Below are positions 1 to 8,659 of a stretch of DNA of 64,000 bases, piece after piece. How positions within the stretch are numbered: position 1 is the stretch's first letter; the number at the start of each line of letters is the position of its first letter. Made by a program: the position numbers and the translations under genes. The notes beneath the pieces were generated by a model. It saw only the letters and a list, made by a program, of their open reading frames with translations. It had not been told where the DNA came from and ran no database searches. The DNA comes from an uncultured Collinsella sp. (lineage in GTDB: Bacteria; Actinomycetota; Coriobacteriia; Coriobacteriales; Coriobacteriaceae): assembly GCA_958421275.1 (NCBI GenBank), contig CATZLI010000004.1, positions 186,001-250,000 on the forward strand, given 5' to 3'.

Positions 1-100
1 CGGGGCTCTGCATCAGATTGCCGCCTGCGCCGCGACGGGGGAGATGCCGCCGTTTATGCGTCAGATGGATGCGACGGGTTTCGACGTCACGAACGTCTAG
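1..100 (+). CDS. 3' end of an unidentified gene
   Basis: Only the last 32 codons lie in the window; the frame beginning at base 2 stays open to a TAG at 98-100. The visible tail ends in MRQMDATGFDVTNV and carries no motif I can assign to a family. The LysR gene begins 10 bases after the stop, so the two may be co-transcribed. Function unknown from this fragment. Confidence 0.55.
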   Translation, partial: GALHQIAACAATGEMPPFMRQMDATGFDVTNV

Positions 101-110
101 GGAGAAAGCC

Positions 111-1007
111 ATGAAGCTTCAGCAGCTCAGGTATGTCGTCAAAGTTGCCGAATGCGGCAGCATCACCGAGGCCTCGCGCCGGCTCTTTGTGTCGCAGCCT
201 TCGATTACCGCATCAATCCGCGATCTCGAAAACGAGATGGGCGTGCACATCTTTGAGCGCACCAACAAGGGCGTCATTGTGTCCGAGGAAGGCGAGACCT
301 TCTTGGGCTACGCGCGCCAGGTGCTCGACCAGGCCGACCTGCTCGAGGGCAAGTACAAGGGCGCGTCCGAGCAGGTGCCGCACTTTAGTGTGAGCTGTCA
401 GCATTATTCCTTTGCCGTTAATGCGTTTGTCGATGTGATCCGTGAGTTCGATGCCGCGCGCTACGACTTTACCCTGCGCGAGGAGCAGACTCACGAGATT
501 ATCGAGGACGTCGCGCATATGAAGAGCGAACTGGGCATCCTGTACTTATCCGAGCACAATCGCGAGGTTATCGAGCGCATGCTGGCGGCCAACGAGCTCG
601 TGTTCGAAGGACTATTCTGCGCCACGCCACACGTCTTTGTGTGTGCCGACCATCCGCTGGCGGGCCGCTCCAGCGTGACGCTCGAGGACCTGGAGGACTA
701 TCCCTTCCTGTCCTACGAGCAGGGCAGCTACAACTCGTTTTACTATTCCGAGGAACTGACCTCGACGTTTGAGCGCCGCAAGAATATCCGCGTGCGCGAC
801 CGTGCGACACTGTTCAACCTGGCCATGGGCCTCAACGGCTACACGGTGTGTTCGGGTGTGATCAGCCATGAGCTTAACGGTCCCGGCATCATCTCGATTC
901 CGCTTGATGTAGACGAGTACATGGAGATTGGCATCATCACGCGCAAGAACACGACACTTACGCGCTACGGGCAGGCCTATATCGACGCGATTCGCCAGCA
1001 TATCTAG
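111..1007 (+). CDS. LysR family transcriptional regulator
   Basis: 298 residues, the usual LysR length. Residues 1-60 form the winged helix-turn-helix (MKLQQLRYVVKVAECGSI, then SQPSITASIRDLE), and residues 90-295 form the periplasmic-binding-like effector domain. An upstream in-frame ATG exists, but the start at 111 has GGGAGA six bases upstream and begins exactly where LysR proteins begin. The gene lies directly before a MetE-like methyltransferase in the same orientation, with an inverted-repeat operator between them. I infer, but cannot show, that it controls that gene. The effector is unknown; LysR regulators beside methionine genes often respond to homocysteine or methionine supply. Confidence 0.9.
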   Translation: MKLQQLRYVVKVAECGSITEASRRLFVSQPSITASIRDLENEMGVHIFERTNKGVIVSEEGETFLGYARQVLDQADLLEGKYKGASEQVPHFSVSCQHYSFAVNAFVDVIREFDAARYDFTLREEQTHEIIEDVAHMKSELGILYLSEHNREVIERMLAANELVFEGLFCATPHVFVCADHPLAGRSSVTLEDLEDYPFLSYEQGSYNSFYYSEELTSTFERRKNIRVRDRATLFNLAMGLNGYTVCSGVISHELNGPGIISIPLDVDEYMEIGIITRKNTTLTRYGQAYIDAIRQHI

Positions 1008-1052
1008 GCTGCTGTGCTCCGCGCGGGTCAAATCTCTTTATGGCAGTCCAGA

Positions 1053-1086
1053 CTGATATAGGAAACGTCTATATCAAACTGATATA
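1053..1086 (+). promoter_or_regulatory. Palindromic operator upstream of the MetE-like gene
   Basis: GATATAG (1055-1061) and CTATATC (1069-1075) form a perfect 7-base inverted repeat with a 7-base spacer. The half-site CTGATATA (1053-1060) recurs at 1079-1086, 26 bases downstream. This fits LysR-type recognition plus activation sites. The adjacent LysR product is the natural candidate to bind. Binding itself is inferred. Confidence 0.6.
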
Positions 1087-1162
1087 AACGTATATTTTAC
1101 GATGTCCATATGAGCGCTCATACTCTGTCCCAGTAAAGCAACCAATGCAAAGGGAGATATCT

Positions 1163-2296
1163 ATGAGCACTTCAATTCAACCGAACGCGCCGTTTCGCGC
1201 CGATATCGTCGGCAGCTTTCTTCGTCCGCAGGCCGTAAAGGACGCCCGCGCTGCCTATGCGGCAGGCACGCTTGATGCCGAGGGGCTTAAGGCCGTCGAG
1301 GACGATGCCATTCGCGATTTGGTGGCAAAGCAGAAGGCCGCCGGTCTGCAGGTCATCACCGATGGCGAGTTTCGCCGCAGTTACTGGCACCTCGACTTTA
1401 TGTGGGGGCTCAACGGCATTGAACGCCGTACCTCGCGTACGGGCTATATGTTCCACGACGAGGAGACCACGGCCGATACCGCCGTGGTAACCGGTCCCAT
1501 TAGCGGCGAGAACCACCCATTCGTCGAGCACTTTAAGTTTGTCAAGGCGCTTGAGGGGGAGGGTCAGGTCGCACGTCAAACCATTCCGGCGCCGATCCAG
1601 ACGTTCTCTGAGGTCACGCTCGATCGCTGCGACGGCCAGCAGGAGAGCCTGCGCGCTGTCTATAAGACCGATGAGGAGCTTGCCGACGCCATTGCAGCCG
1701 CTTATCGCACGGTGATCGCCGACCTGTACGCTGCAGGCTGCCGCAACATCCAGTTTGATGACTGCACCTGGGGCATCTATTGCGATACCGACTTTGTGTC
1801 CAAGACCGGAATGAGCCCGGTTGATCTGCAAAAGGTGAGTGAGCTGGGCGTGGCGCTCAACAACGCCGCCATCGAGGGCAAGCCCGACGACCTGGTCATT
1901 AACACGCACGTGTGCCGTGGTAACTACCACTCTACCTATGCCTTTGAGGGCGGTTACGATCCCATCGCGCCGTACCTGTTTGCGCATGAGAATGTCGATG
2001 CGTTCTATCTGGAGTTCGACACGCCGCGCGCCGGCGGTTTTGAGCCGCTCAAGTACGTTGCCCCGGGCAAGAAGGTCGTGTTGGGCCTGGTGACCACCAA
2101 GGCGGCAGAGCTCGAGAACGAGGATATTATCGTCGAGCGCATCCGCGAGGCCGCAAAGTACGTGCCGCTCGAGAATCTGTATCTGTCGCCCCAGTGCGGC
2201 TTTGCCAGCTGCGAGATTGGCAACAAGCTGACCGAGGACGAGCAATGGGCAAAGATCGCGCTGGTCAAGCGCGTTGCCAAGCGCGTTTGGAAATAG
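1163..2296 (+). CDS. Cobalamin-independent methionine synthase-like protein (MetE C-terminal domain family, YxjG type)
   Basis: 377 residues, matching the short single-domain relatives of MetE that keep only the catalytic C-terminal barrel. The N-terminus (FRADIVGSFLRP) is typical of the YxjG/YxjH group. Candidate zinc ligands are visible in NTHVCRGNYHS (His/Cys) and near the C-terminus in LSPQCGFAS (Cys). The start at 1163 is preceded by AGGGAG with six-base spacing; the ATG at 1145 has no such site. Family members transfer a methyl group to homocysteine or a related thiol, but the methyl donor of this short subgroup is uncertain. Control by the upstream LysR regulator is likely. Confidence 0.85.
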   Translation: MSTSIQPNAPFRADIVGSFLRPQAVKDARAAYAAGTLDAEGLKAVEDDAIRDLVAKQKAAGLQVITDGEFRRSYWHLDFMWGLNGIERRTSRTGYMFHDEETTADTAVVTGPISGENHPFVEHFKFVKALEGEGQVARQTIPAPIQTFSEVTLDRCDGQQESLRAVYKTDEELADAIAAAYRTVIADLYAAGCRNIQFDDCTWGIYCDTDFVSKTGMSPVDLQKVSELGVALNNAAIEGKPDDLVINTHVCRGNYHSTYAFEGGYDPIAPYLFAHENVDAFYLEFDTPRAGGFEPLKYVAPGKKVVLGLVTTKAAELENEDIIVERIREAAKYVPLENLYLSPQCGFASCEIGNKLTEDEQWAKIALVKRVAKRVWK

Positions 2297-2418
2297 CGGT
2301 AACGTTCGCAGGTGACGGCGCGTGCGAGACATGGCGTATCGCGTACAATGGTTCAGATCGTATCGTTCGGGCAGGTTATCCGATATGCCCGATTGCCCTT
2401 CCATTCGAAAGGACATCC

Positions 2419-3753
2419 ATGTCCCAATCCTCGACGCCCGCCGTCACCGATGCCATCTACGATGCATCGTCGCTTGGCCGCCCGCGCATGTTCCTGCTCG
2501 GTCTGCAGCACCTGTTTGCCATGTTTGGCGCCACCGTGCTGGTGCCCGTGCTCACCGGTCTCTCGGTTTCGGCGACGCTTTTGTTTGCCGGCTTGGGTAC
2601 GCTGCTGTTCCACTTCTTGTCGCGCGGTAAGGTGCCGGCATTTTTGGGCTAATCGTTTGCCTTTATTGCCGGTTATGCCGCAATCGCGCCCAACCGCGAG
2701 ACTGAGCTTTTGCCCTACGCCTGCCTGGGCGTAGCCTGCGCCGGTCTGCTCTATCCGGTGCTGGCGGCGCTCTTCCGCGCGTTTGGCGCCAAGCGCGTTA
2801 TGCGCTTCTTCCCGCCGGTGGTGACTGGCCCTATCGTCATTTCCATCGGCTTGATTCTGGCGAGCTCCGCTATTGCCAACTGCCAGACCAACTGGTTTGT
2901 GGCTGTTATTGCCGTTGCCGTTATCGTGATCTGCAACATCTGGGGCCGCGGCATGGTCAAGATTGTGCCGATTTTGCTGGGCGTTGTGGTGAGCTATGCC
3001 GTTGCGACTGCGCTGGGCGAGGTCGATTTTTCGGGCGTCGCGGCCGCTCCCTGGGTTGGTTTGCCCATCGTGTGGGACAACACCGTGTTTGCGCTCTTTG
3101 GACCGCAGTTCGATAGCGGTCTTGCCACGACGGCCATCATCACCATCATGCCGCTGGCCTTTGCGACCATGATCGAGCATATCGGCGATATCTCTGCTAT
3201 TGGCTCCACCTGCGAGCGCAACTACATTGCCGACCCCGGTCTGCATCGCACGCTGCTCGGCGACGGTCTTGCCACGATTCTGGCTTCGCTCTTTGGCGCT
3301 CCGGCCAACACCACGTATGGCGAGAACACCGGTGTGCTCGCCCTGACGCGCGTGTTCGACCCGCGCGTGATTCGCATTGCCGCGTGCTGCGCCATCGTGC
3401 TTTCGTTCTGCCCCAAGTTCGCTGCCGTGATCGCCGCCATGCAGCCATGCGTTATCGGCGGCGTGTCGCTCGTACTCTACGGCATGATCAGTGCCGTAGG
3501 CGTGCGCAACCTCATCGAGAACCAGGTCGATTTCCAGAACAACCGCAATGTGCTGGTGGCCGCTCTGGTACTCGTGCTTTCGCTCGGCATTGCCTATAGC
3601 ACCGCCGGTGCCATCGTGTTGGAGCTGGGCGGCGTGACCATTTCACTGTCCGGCATTGCCGTGGGCTCGCTGGTTGGCATCGTGCTCAACGCGATTCTGC
3701 CCGGTAACGACTTTGAGTTTGATGTCTCCGAGCTTGAGGAGGCTGCTGAGTAG
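2419..3753 (+). pseudogene. uraA: Uracil/xanthine permease (NCS2) interrupted by an in-frame stop
   Basis: The reading frame from 2419 (after GAAAGGACATCC) would give a 444-residue NCS2 transporter with about 12-14 membrane helices. It is broken by TAA at 2650-2652, codon 78, inside the conserved segment VPAFLGxSFAFIAGY, where family members carry GSSFAF. The frame after the stop is otherwise intact to 3753, with no shift, and keeps family segments such as FGAPANTTYGENTG. A single C-to-A change (TCA to TAA) would explain it. It may be a recent nonsense mutation, a sequencing error, or a suppressed stop. As written, the product would end after 77 residues. Confidence 0.85.
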
Positions 3754-3779
3754 CAGCTGCGTTCAGCTAAAACAAGATA

Positions 3780-3816
3780 TGGTGCCCATGCGTATATGCG
3801 CGTGGGCACCATTTTT
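3780..3816 (+). terminator. Bidirectional terminator after the permease and the esterase
   Basis: A 13-base stem beginning TGGTGCCCATGCG, with one wobble pair, is followed by TTTTT. The T-run overlaps the stop codon of the convergent esterase gene, so one hairpin probably serves both. Confidence 0.85.
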
Positions 3817-4480
3817 AATGCGTCAGTATCCAGTGGATGCCGCGGGCCATGCGCAAGTCGGTTTGGGCAAAGTGATTGCCGGGGTTGAGCTCCAGCGTTG
3901 TTGGAATGCCGCGCTCGACGAGTAACGCTTCCATCGCGCGTGTGTCGTCGAGTACATGCCGCATCATGCGGTTGGGCGTCTTGGTTTCCTTTTTGCCGAG
4001 TGACAGATAGACGGCTTGTGGGCTGCCGGCAAAAGGGGCCGTGCTAGCACGGTCGACAAAGTCGGGAAACCATAGCGACCCCGATGCGCTCGCGGCGCGG
4101 TCAAAGGCGTCGGTTTGCCAGAGGGACCAGAGTGCGAAGAGGCCCGCGAGCGAGTAACCGGCAATGCCGCGCCAGGTGGGCGGCTGAGGAAGCGACGACT
4201 CGACCTGGGGGATTATCTGATTCAGCAGCTCATCAAGAAAATCGGCAGCTTGGCCGCCGAAAGGCTCGGCATCGCGTACGGTCCCGTCGCATGCCCAGGG
4301 GCTCAGCTCGCGATTCCAATCGAGCCCGCCAATGGTGACGAGGGCGAATGGCGGACAGTCGAGCTCTCGGCAACACTTATAAACCTCGCTGCCGTCGCCC
4401 ACGACCACAGGAAGGTAGATGACAGGCGCACTTTCCGTATGATTCGAATAAACGGTTATCTGCTTTTGATGCGCTTCCAT
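3815..4480 (-). CDS. Alpha/beta hydrolase, esterase family (IroE/Fes-like)
   Basis: 221 residues. The nucleophile elbow G-Y-S-L-A-G places the catalytic Ser at about residue 110, and NPGNHF near the C-terminus supplies a candidate catalytic His at about 203. The fold and short length resemble putative esterases related to siderophore trilactone hydrolases. No signal peptide is seen, so it is probably cytoplasmic. No siderophore gene is adjacent, so the substrate is unknown. It is convergent with the uracil permease gene. Confidence 0.75.
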   Translation of the reverse strand: MEAHQKQITVYSNHTESAPVIYLPVVVGDGSEVYKCCRELDCPPFALVTIGGLDWNRELSPWACDGTVRDAEPFGGQAADFLDELLNQIIPQVESSLPQPPTWRGIAGYSLAGLFALWSLWQTDAFDRAASASGSLWFPDFVDRASTAPFAGSPQAVYLSLGKKETKTPNRMMRHVLDDTRAMEALLVERGIPTTLELNPGNHFAQTDLRMARGIHWILTH

Positions 4481-4595
4481 GACGGGCTTCTCTCAGTGTT
4501 GTGATATCGGCAGCCCCAATTGTCGCACGCTGGCACATACAGGTTGGGCTGCATTAAGAACAATCGCATGCGCGCCGCGCGAGCGCGAACGGGAA

Positions 4596-4631
4596 AACGC
4601 CACCGCCGGAGGGGAGCTCGGCGGTGGCGTT
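4596..4631 (-). terminator. Terminator of the first surface protein gene
   Basis: A 13-base perfect stem (AACGCCACCGCCG and its complement) with a 10-base loop. On the minus strand it runs into TTTTCCC. Confidence 0.85.
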
Positions 4632-4695
4632 GCTAAACGGTGTGCGGGCTAGCGCTTCTGTGGGTGCCGTCTCGCGCGTTAAAGGCCAAAGGCGT

Positions 4696-6408
4696 TTATG
4701 AGCGCTTGCGGCTCACCACGGCGCCTACGGCGATGGCGGCTGTTCCCGCAAGGGCGGCTGCCACGATGGCTGCGCTCGAGGCGTCGCCGGTTGCCGCGAG
4801 CACGCCGGTAGTCTTGGCTTTCGTGGTTGAAGCCGCAACGGCCTTGGTCGGCTTTGAGCCCTCAGGCTTGGGGTTCTGCTTGGACTCCGCGGGCTTGCTT
4901 TCTGCGGGCTTGGTCTCGTCGGGCTTGGGGTCTTCCGGCTTGGCTACCTCGGGAGGTGCGGTGGTCGTACTTTTGGCGACTGCTTTGATATAGAGGGAGT
5001 CGACCGTGGCGTCGCCCGTGCCGATGGCTTGGCCTGCCTCGTAGATGCCGTCACGGAGCTTGCGATAGTCAATGACCTTGCCGCCTTCGGGCGTCTGGAT
5101 GGCGGCGTTCTCAATCTTGATGGTGCCGATTGTCTTGCCGTCAGCGCTCATGGCACGGGCAAAGATTGCCGCTGTATCTCCTTCGGCCGTTACCTTGCTG
5201 CGGATGATCGAGATGACTGCGGGTGTGACGCCCTCGCTGGTCTGGGCGATGATGCCGATGTTCTCGCCTTGGGGTTCGCGCCTCGTCTCGCCATCTTGGT
5301 TTTCGCTGTAGGGGATGGGGCCGTCGCCGTTCTCGACATAGCGGGCTATGGCCTTGACAACGGAGTCGCTGATGTAGATGTGGCCGCCCTTCTCGTTGGG
5401 TCGATCGTTTCTGGTGGAGAATGCAGCCGAAACCTCGCCTTCCGCAAACGCGTCCACGGTGGAGCCGTTCTTGACGACGATGTCGTCCTGGTAGGTGAAG
5501 AGGGCGTTGGCGCCACCGTATCTGCCTTTACTTGCACGGACCGTCACGTTTGCATGATCGAGGGTGATGCCCTTGTGGGCATAGACGCCATATTCAACAC
5601 CGTTTACGTTGAGGGAGGCGTTTGTGGCTGCGAGGCTGCCCTTGGCCTCGACGGCAGCGTCTTTCTCGGAGCTTGCCTCGACCGTCCCGCCACCCTTGAT
5701 GGTGAGGTTCTTGTCGGCTCCAATACCCTTGTCCTTGGTGGCCCTGGCGGTGACGGCTCCGCTGTCGTCAATCGTGATATTGCCGTTTGCCCTGATGCCA
5801 TCCGATACGCCCGTGGCGTTGACGTTGCCCGAACCTTTGATAGCGAGATCGCCCTCGGCGTCGATGGCATCAAACCCAGCGCTCGTGGCGTTGACGGATC
5901 CGGCTCCGTCGATGTTGATATTACCCGTGGAGAGGATAGCGTCCTCAGTAGATGTCACGCTGAGCGTGCTGCCCGCGTCGCCTTGGATATTGAGCTCGGC
6001 GTTCTCATTCTTGCCATGAGAAGCCTTGATGCCTTCGATCCAGTCGGCAGTGACGATGTTGTTTCCCGAGTAATTCACGTTGAGCTTGCCTGCGGCCTGG
6101 ATCTCGCCGCCGTTATAGTTGTTGAGCTTCAAGTCGTCGGCGCCGTCCCACGACCAGGTGCCGGTCTCGTCGCTCGCCGCGGTGTTGTACTTGTTGCCGC
6201 CGACCTTGACCCATTCCGCTGCGAGCGAGACGCTCGGCATGAGCAGCGAGCTCACCGTGAGAGCGCACACGGCGCCCGCAACGATGCGGCGCGTCACGCG
6301 GCGCCAGCTGCCGTGCGCGAGTCCTATGCGACGGCGAACGTCGGGTTCGGCAACATGGGTTCCGGCGGTAGTGTCATTGCGCTTGGGGGTCGTGAACAAG
6401 GCGGCCAT
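4696..6408 (-). CDS. Sortase-anchored beta-helix surface protein (Cthe_2159-like), copy 1
   Basis: 570 residues. A 40-residue basic leader precedes the hydrophobic core AGAVCALTVSSLLM and a likely signal cleavage near VSLAA (about residue 64). The body is a run of short repeats of the type A-x-G-D/N-I/L-x-I-x-G-x-G-x-V-x-A, predicted as a right-handed beta-helix of the carbohydrate-binding Cthe_2159 type. A Pro/Lys/Glu-rich wall-spanning stretch (KPEDPKPDETKPAESKP) precedes LAATGD, a hydrophobic helix and RKRS, a class E (LAxTG) sorting signal. The start at 6408 has GGGAG upstream; an ATG six codons earlier lacks one. It is a tandem paralogue of the next gene. The ligand is unknown. Confidence 0.85.
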   Translation of the reverse strand: MAALFTTPKRNDTTAGTHVAEPDVRRRIGLAHGSWRRVTRRIVAGAVCALTVSSLLMPSVSLAAEWVKVGGNKYNTAASDETGTWSWDGADDLKLNNYNGGEIQAAGKLNVNYSGNNIVTADWIEGIKASHGKNENAELNIQGDAGSTLSVTSTEDAILSTGNINIDGAGSVNATSAGFDAIDAEGDLAIKGSGNVNATGVSDGIRANGNITIDDSGAVTARATKDKGIGADKNLTIKGGGTVEASSEKDAAVEAKGSLAATNASLNVNGVEYGVYAHKGITLDHANVTVRASKGRYGGANALFTYQDDIVVKNGSTVDAFAEGEVSAAFSTRNDRPNEKGGHIYISDSVVKAIARYVENGDGPIPYSENQDGETRREPQGENIGIIAQTSEGVTPAVISIIRSKVTAEGDTAAIFARAMSADGKTIGTIKIENAAIQTPEGGKVIDYRKLRDGIYEAGQAIGTGDATVDSLYIKAVAKSTTTAPPEVAKPEDPKPDETKPAESKPAESKQNPKPEGSKPTKAVAASTTKAKTTGVLAATGDASSAAIVAAALAGTAAIAVGAVVSRKRS

Positions 6409-6498
6409 GGTTACTCCCATCCTCATAGGGCCTATGCGATTACGCCCAGCATATCTGCAGGATGTAGCCGGCGGTAGTGCCGTTTGGAGGGCAAAATG
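6381..6498 (-). repeat. Duplicated 5' region of the surface protein gene, copy 1
   Basis: These 118 bases, covering the first codons, ribosome site and upstream leader, are identical to 8425-8542. Perfect identity here, against diverged coding sequence, suggests a recent duplication, gene conversion, or strong constraint on a shared promoter. Confidence 0.85.
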
Positions 6499-6553
6499 GC
6501 CAGAATGGGGGAGAAATAGGCCGCACGCCGGCGCAGGGACCGGCGCTAAAAGA

Positions 6554-6586
6554 AAAGCGCGGGGCCGCATGGCGACTCCGCGCTTT
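6554..6586 (-). terminator. Copied permease terminator
   Basis: A stem ending in CTCCGCGCTTT with CGCGGGG opposite, followed on the minus strand by TTTTCTTTT. It is homologous to the terminator at 8598-8633 and lies downstream of the permease tail remnant. Confidence 0.7.
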
Positions 6587-6612
6587 ATTGTTCAGCTTTT
6601 GCAGCCTTGCCC

Positions 6613-6657
6613 TTACGCTACGAAGAAGTAGACGAGGAAGGCAAGGGCCGCGATCCA
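6613..6657 (-). pseudogene. Remnant 3' tail of the purine permease gene
   Basis: On the minus strand these bases encode WIAALAFLVYFFVA followed by TAA, identical to the last 14 residues of the permease ending at 8660. The match stops abruptly after about 6658. The fragment marks the edge of the tandem duplication that produced two surface protein genes. Confidence 0.85.
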
Positions 6658-6679
6658 CCCGTCCCGTGCGAAAAAGTGT

Positions 6680-8452
6680 TTACGAGCGCTTGCGGCTCAC
6701 CACGGCGCCCGCGGCGATGGCGGCTGTTCCTGCAAGGGCGGCTGCCACGATGGCTGCGTTCGAGGCGTCGCCGGTTGCCGCGAGCTTGCCGGTGGTCTTG
6801 GCTCCCGTGGCTGCAACTGCAACGGTCTTGGTCGTCTTCGTGCCTTCGGACTTGGAACCCTCGGGCTTGGTCTCGCCGGGCTTCTCCTCGGGTTTTGTCT
6901 CCTCGGGAGGCACGATGACCGTGCTCTTGGCGACAGCGGCGTCATAGGGGGAGTCGATCGTGGCGTCACCCGTGCCGATGGTTTGACCTGCCTCGTAGGA
7001 GATGCTGGGGCCGTACTCTTCTTCGTAGTGATAGTTAATGATCTTGCCGCCTGCGGGCGTCTGGATGGGAGCGCCTTCGATCTTGATGGTGCCGATCGCC
7101 TTGCCATCTTCGCTTATGGCAAGAGCGAAGATTGCCGCCGTGTCTCCCTCGGCCGTGAGCTTGCTGCGGACGATCGAGATACTCGCGGGCGTGATGCCCT
7201 CGTAGGTCTGGGCGAAGATACCGATGTTCAGACCCCTAGGCTCAGGGATGACCCCGCCGCTTTGGTCGTTGCTGTAGTGATCGGGGCCATCGCCACCGGT
7301 CTCGACATAGCGGGCTATAGCCTTAACAACGGAGTCGCTGATGTAGATGTGGCCGCCAGCGACGTTTGGCTGGTGGTTTCTGGTTGAGATTGCAACCGAG
7401 AATTTGCCTTCCGCGAACGCGTCCACGATGGAACCATTCTTGATGACGATGTCGTCCCCGTCAGTGATGAGGGCGATGGCCTGGCCGCCGCTCGCGCTGG
7501 TACGGACCGTCACGGTCGCGTGATCGAGCGTAACGCCCTTGTAGGCATAGACACCATATTCAACACCGCTTGCGTCAAGGGAGGCGTTCGTGACCGCGAG
7601 ACTACCCTCAGTGTCGACGGCAAGATCTCCCTCGGAGTTCGCCTTGACCTGGCTGCCGCCCGAGATGTCGATGTTGCCGTCAGCCCGAATCGCCACGTCC
7701 TTGATAGGGCTTGCCTCTACCGTGCCGCCGCCCTTGATGGTGAGGTTTCTCCCGGCAACGATTCCCTGATCCTCGGTAGCCTTGGCGGTGACGGCTCCGC
7801 TGTTGTCAATCGTGATGTTGCCGTCCGCCCTGATGCCATCCGATTTGCCCGTGGCGTTGACGTTGCCCGAGCCCTTGATGGTGAGATCGCCCACGGCACC
7901 GATGGCGTCAGCCTCGGTACTCGTGGCGTTGACGGTGCCAGCTCCGTCGATGTTAATGTCTCTATTGGAGGAGATGGCGTCGTAATTAGATGTCACGTTG
8001 AGCGTGCTGGATGCGTCGCCTTGGATGTTGAGCTCGGCGTTCTCGGCATTGCCATCCTCAACCAAGATGCCCCAGCCGCTGTCATTGGTAACGGTGTTGC
8101 TCCCTGAGTAGCTTATGTTGAGCTTGCCATCGGCCCTGATCTTGCCGCCGTTATAGTTGTTGAGCTTCATGTCGTCGGCGCCGTCCCAGCTCCAAGTGCC
8201 GGCGGCGTCGCCCGCTGCGGTGCCGGCGTTGTACTGGGCGCCGTCGACGTAGACCCACTCCGCCGCGAGCGAGACACTCGGCATGAGCAACGAGCTCACC
8301 GTGAGCGCGCAGGTCAGGCCGCAGACGATGCGGCGCGTCACGCGACGCCAGCTTCCGTGTGCGAGCAGCGTGCGACGGCGCACGTCGGGCTCGACAAAAT
8401 GGGCTCCAGAGGTTTTGTCATTGCGCTTGGGGGTCGTGAACAAGGCGGCCAT
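6680..8452 (-). CDS. Sortase-anchored beta-helix surface protein (Cthe_2159-like), copy 2
   Basis: 590 residues, with the same order as copy 1: long basic leader, hydrophobic core (CGLTCALTVSSLLM), beta-helix repeats with DGI-RADGNITIDNSG-type rungs, a Pro/Glu/Lys spacer, LAATGD, membrane helix and RKRS. Compared with copy 1 it has an extra rung around IRADGNIDISGGSQ and differs by many substitutions. The signal peptide, first rungs and anchor are nearly identical. It is predicted to be covalently attached to the cell wall by a sortase not found in this window. Copy-number variation of such genes is a plausible route to surface variation. Confidence 0.85.
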   Translation of the reverse strand: MAALFTTPKRNDKTSGAHFVEPDVRRRTLLAHGSWRRVTRRIVCGLTCALTVSSLLMPSVSLAAEWVYVDGAQYNAGTAAGDAAGTWSWDGADDMKLNNYNGGKIRADGKLNISYSGSNTVTNDSGWGILVEDGNAENAELNIQGDASSTLNVTSNYDAISSNRDINIDGAGTVNATSTEADAIGAVGDLTIKGSGNVNATGKSDGIRADGNITIDNSGAVTAKATEDQGIVAGRNLTIKGGGTVEASPIKDVAIRADGNIDISGGSQVKANSEGDLAVDTEGSLAVTNASLDASGVEYGVYAYKGVTLDHATVTVRTSASGGQAIALITDGDDIVIKNGSIVDAFAEGKFSVAISTRNHQPNVAGGHIYISDSVVKAIARYVETGGDGPDHYSNDQSGGVIPEPRGLNIGIFAQTYEGITPASISIVRSKLTAEGDTAAIFALAISEDGKAIGTIKIEGAPIQTPAGGKIINYHYEEEYGPSISYEAGQTIGTGDATIDSPYDAAVAKSTVIVPPEETKPEEKPGETKPEGSKSEGTKTTKTVAVAATGAKTTGKLAATGDASNAAIVAAALAGTAAIAAGAVVSRKRS

Positions 8453-8542
8453 GGTTACTCCCATCCTCATAGGGCCTATGCGATTACGCCCAGCATATCT
8501 GCAGGATGTAGCCGGCGGTAGTGCCGTTTGGAGGGCAAAATG
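8425..8542 (-). repeat. Duplicated 5' region of the surface protein gene, copy 2
   Basis: Identical over 118 bases to 6381-6498. It includes the presumed promoter and the ribosome site GGGAG before the start at 8452. The offset of 2044 bases gives the duplication unit length. Confidence 0.85.
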
Positions 8543-8597
8543 TCCAAAACTTGGGAAGCAATATATCGCGCGTCCGTGCGTTGCCTGGGCTTAAAGG

Positions 8598-8633
8598 AAA
8601 AGCGCGGAGCCGCTCGATGCGACTCCGCGCTTT
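8598..8633 (-). terminator. Terminator of the purine permease gene
   Basis: An 11-base stem, AAAGCGCGGAG with CTCCGCGCTTT, followed on the minus strand by TTTTCCTTT. It sits 27 bases after the permease stop. Confidence 0.85.
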
Positions 8634-8659
8634 GGCGTTCTGCTTTGGCAGCTTTGCCG

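Noticed and set aside
5029..6477. Plus-strand 482-codon open frame across the first surface protein
   Set aside because: Antisense shadow of the beta-helix repeats; no ribosome site and no recognisable domain.
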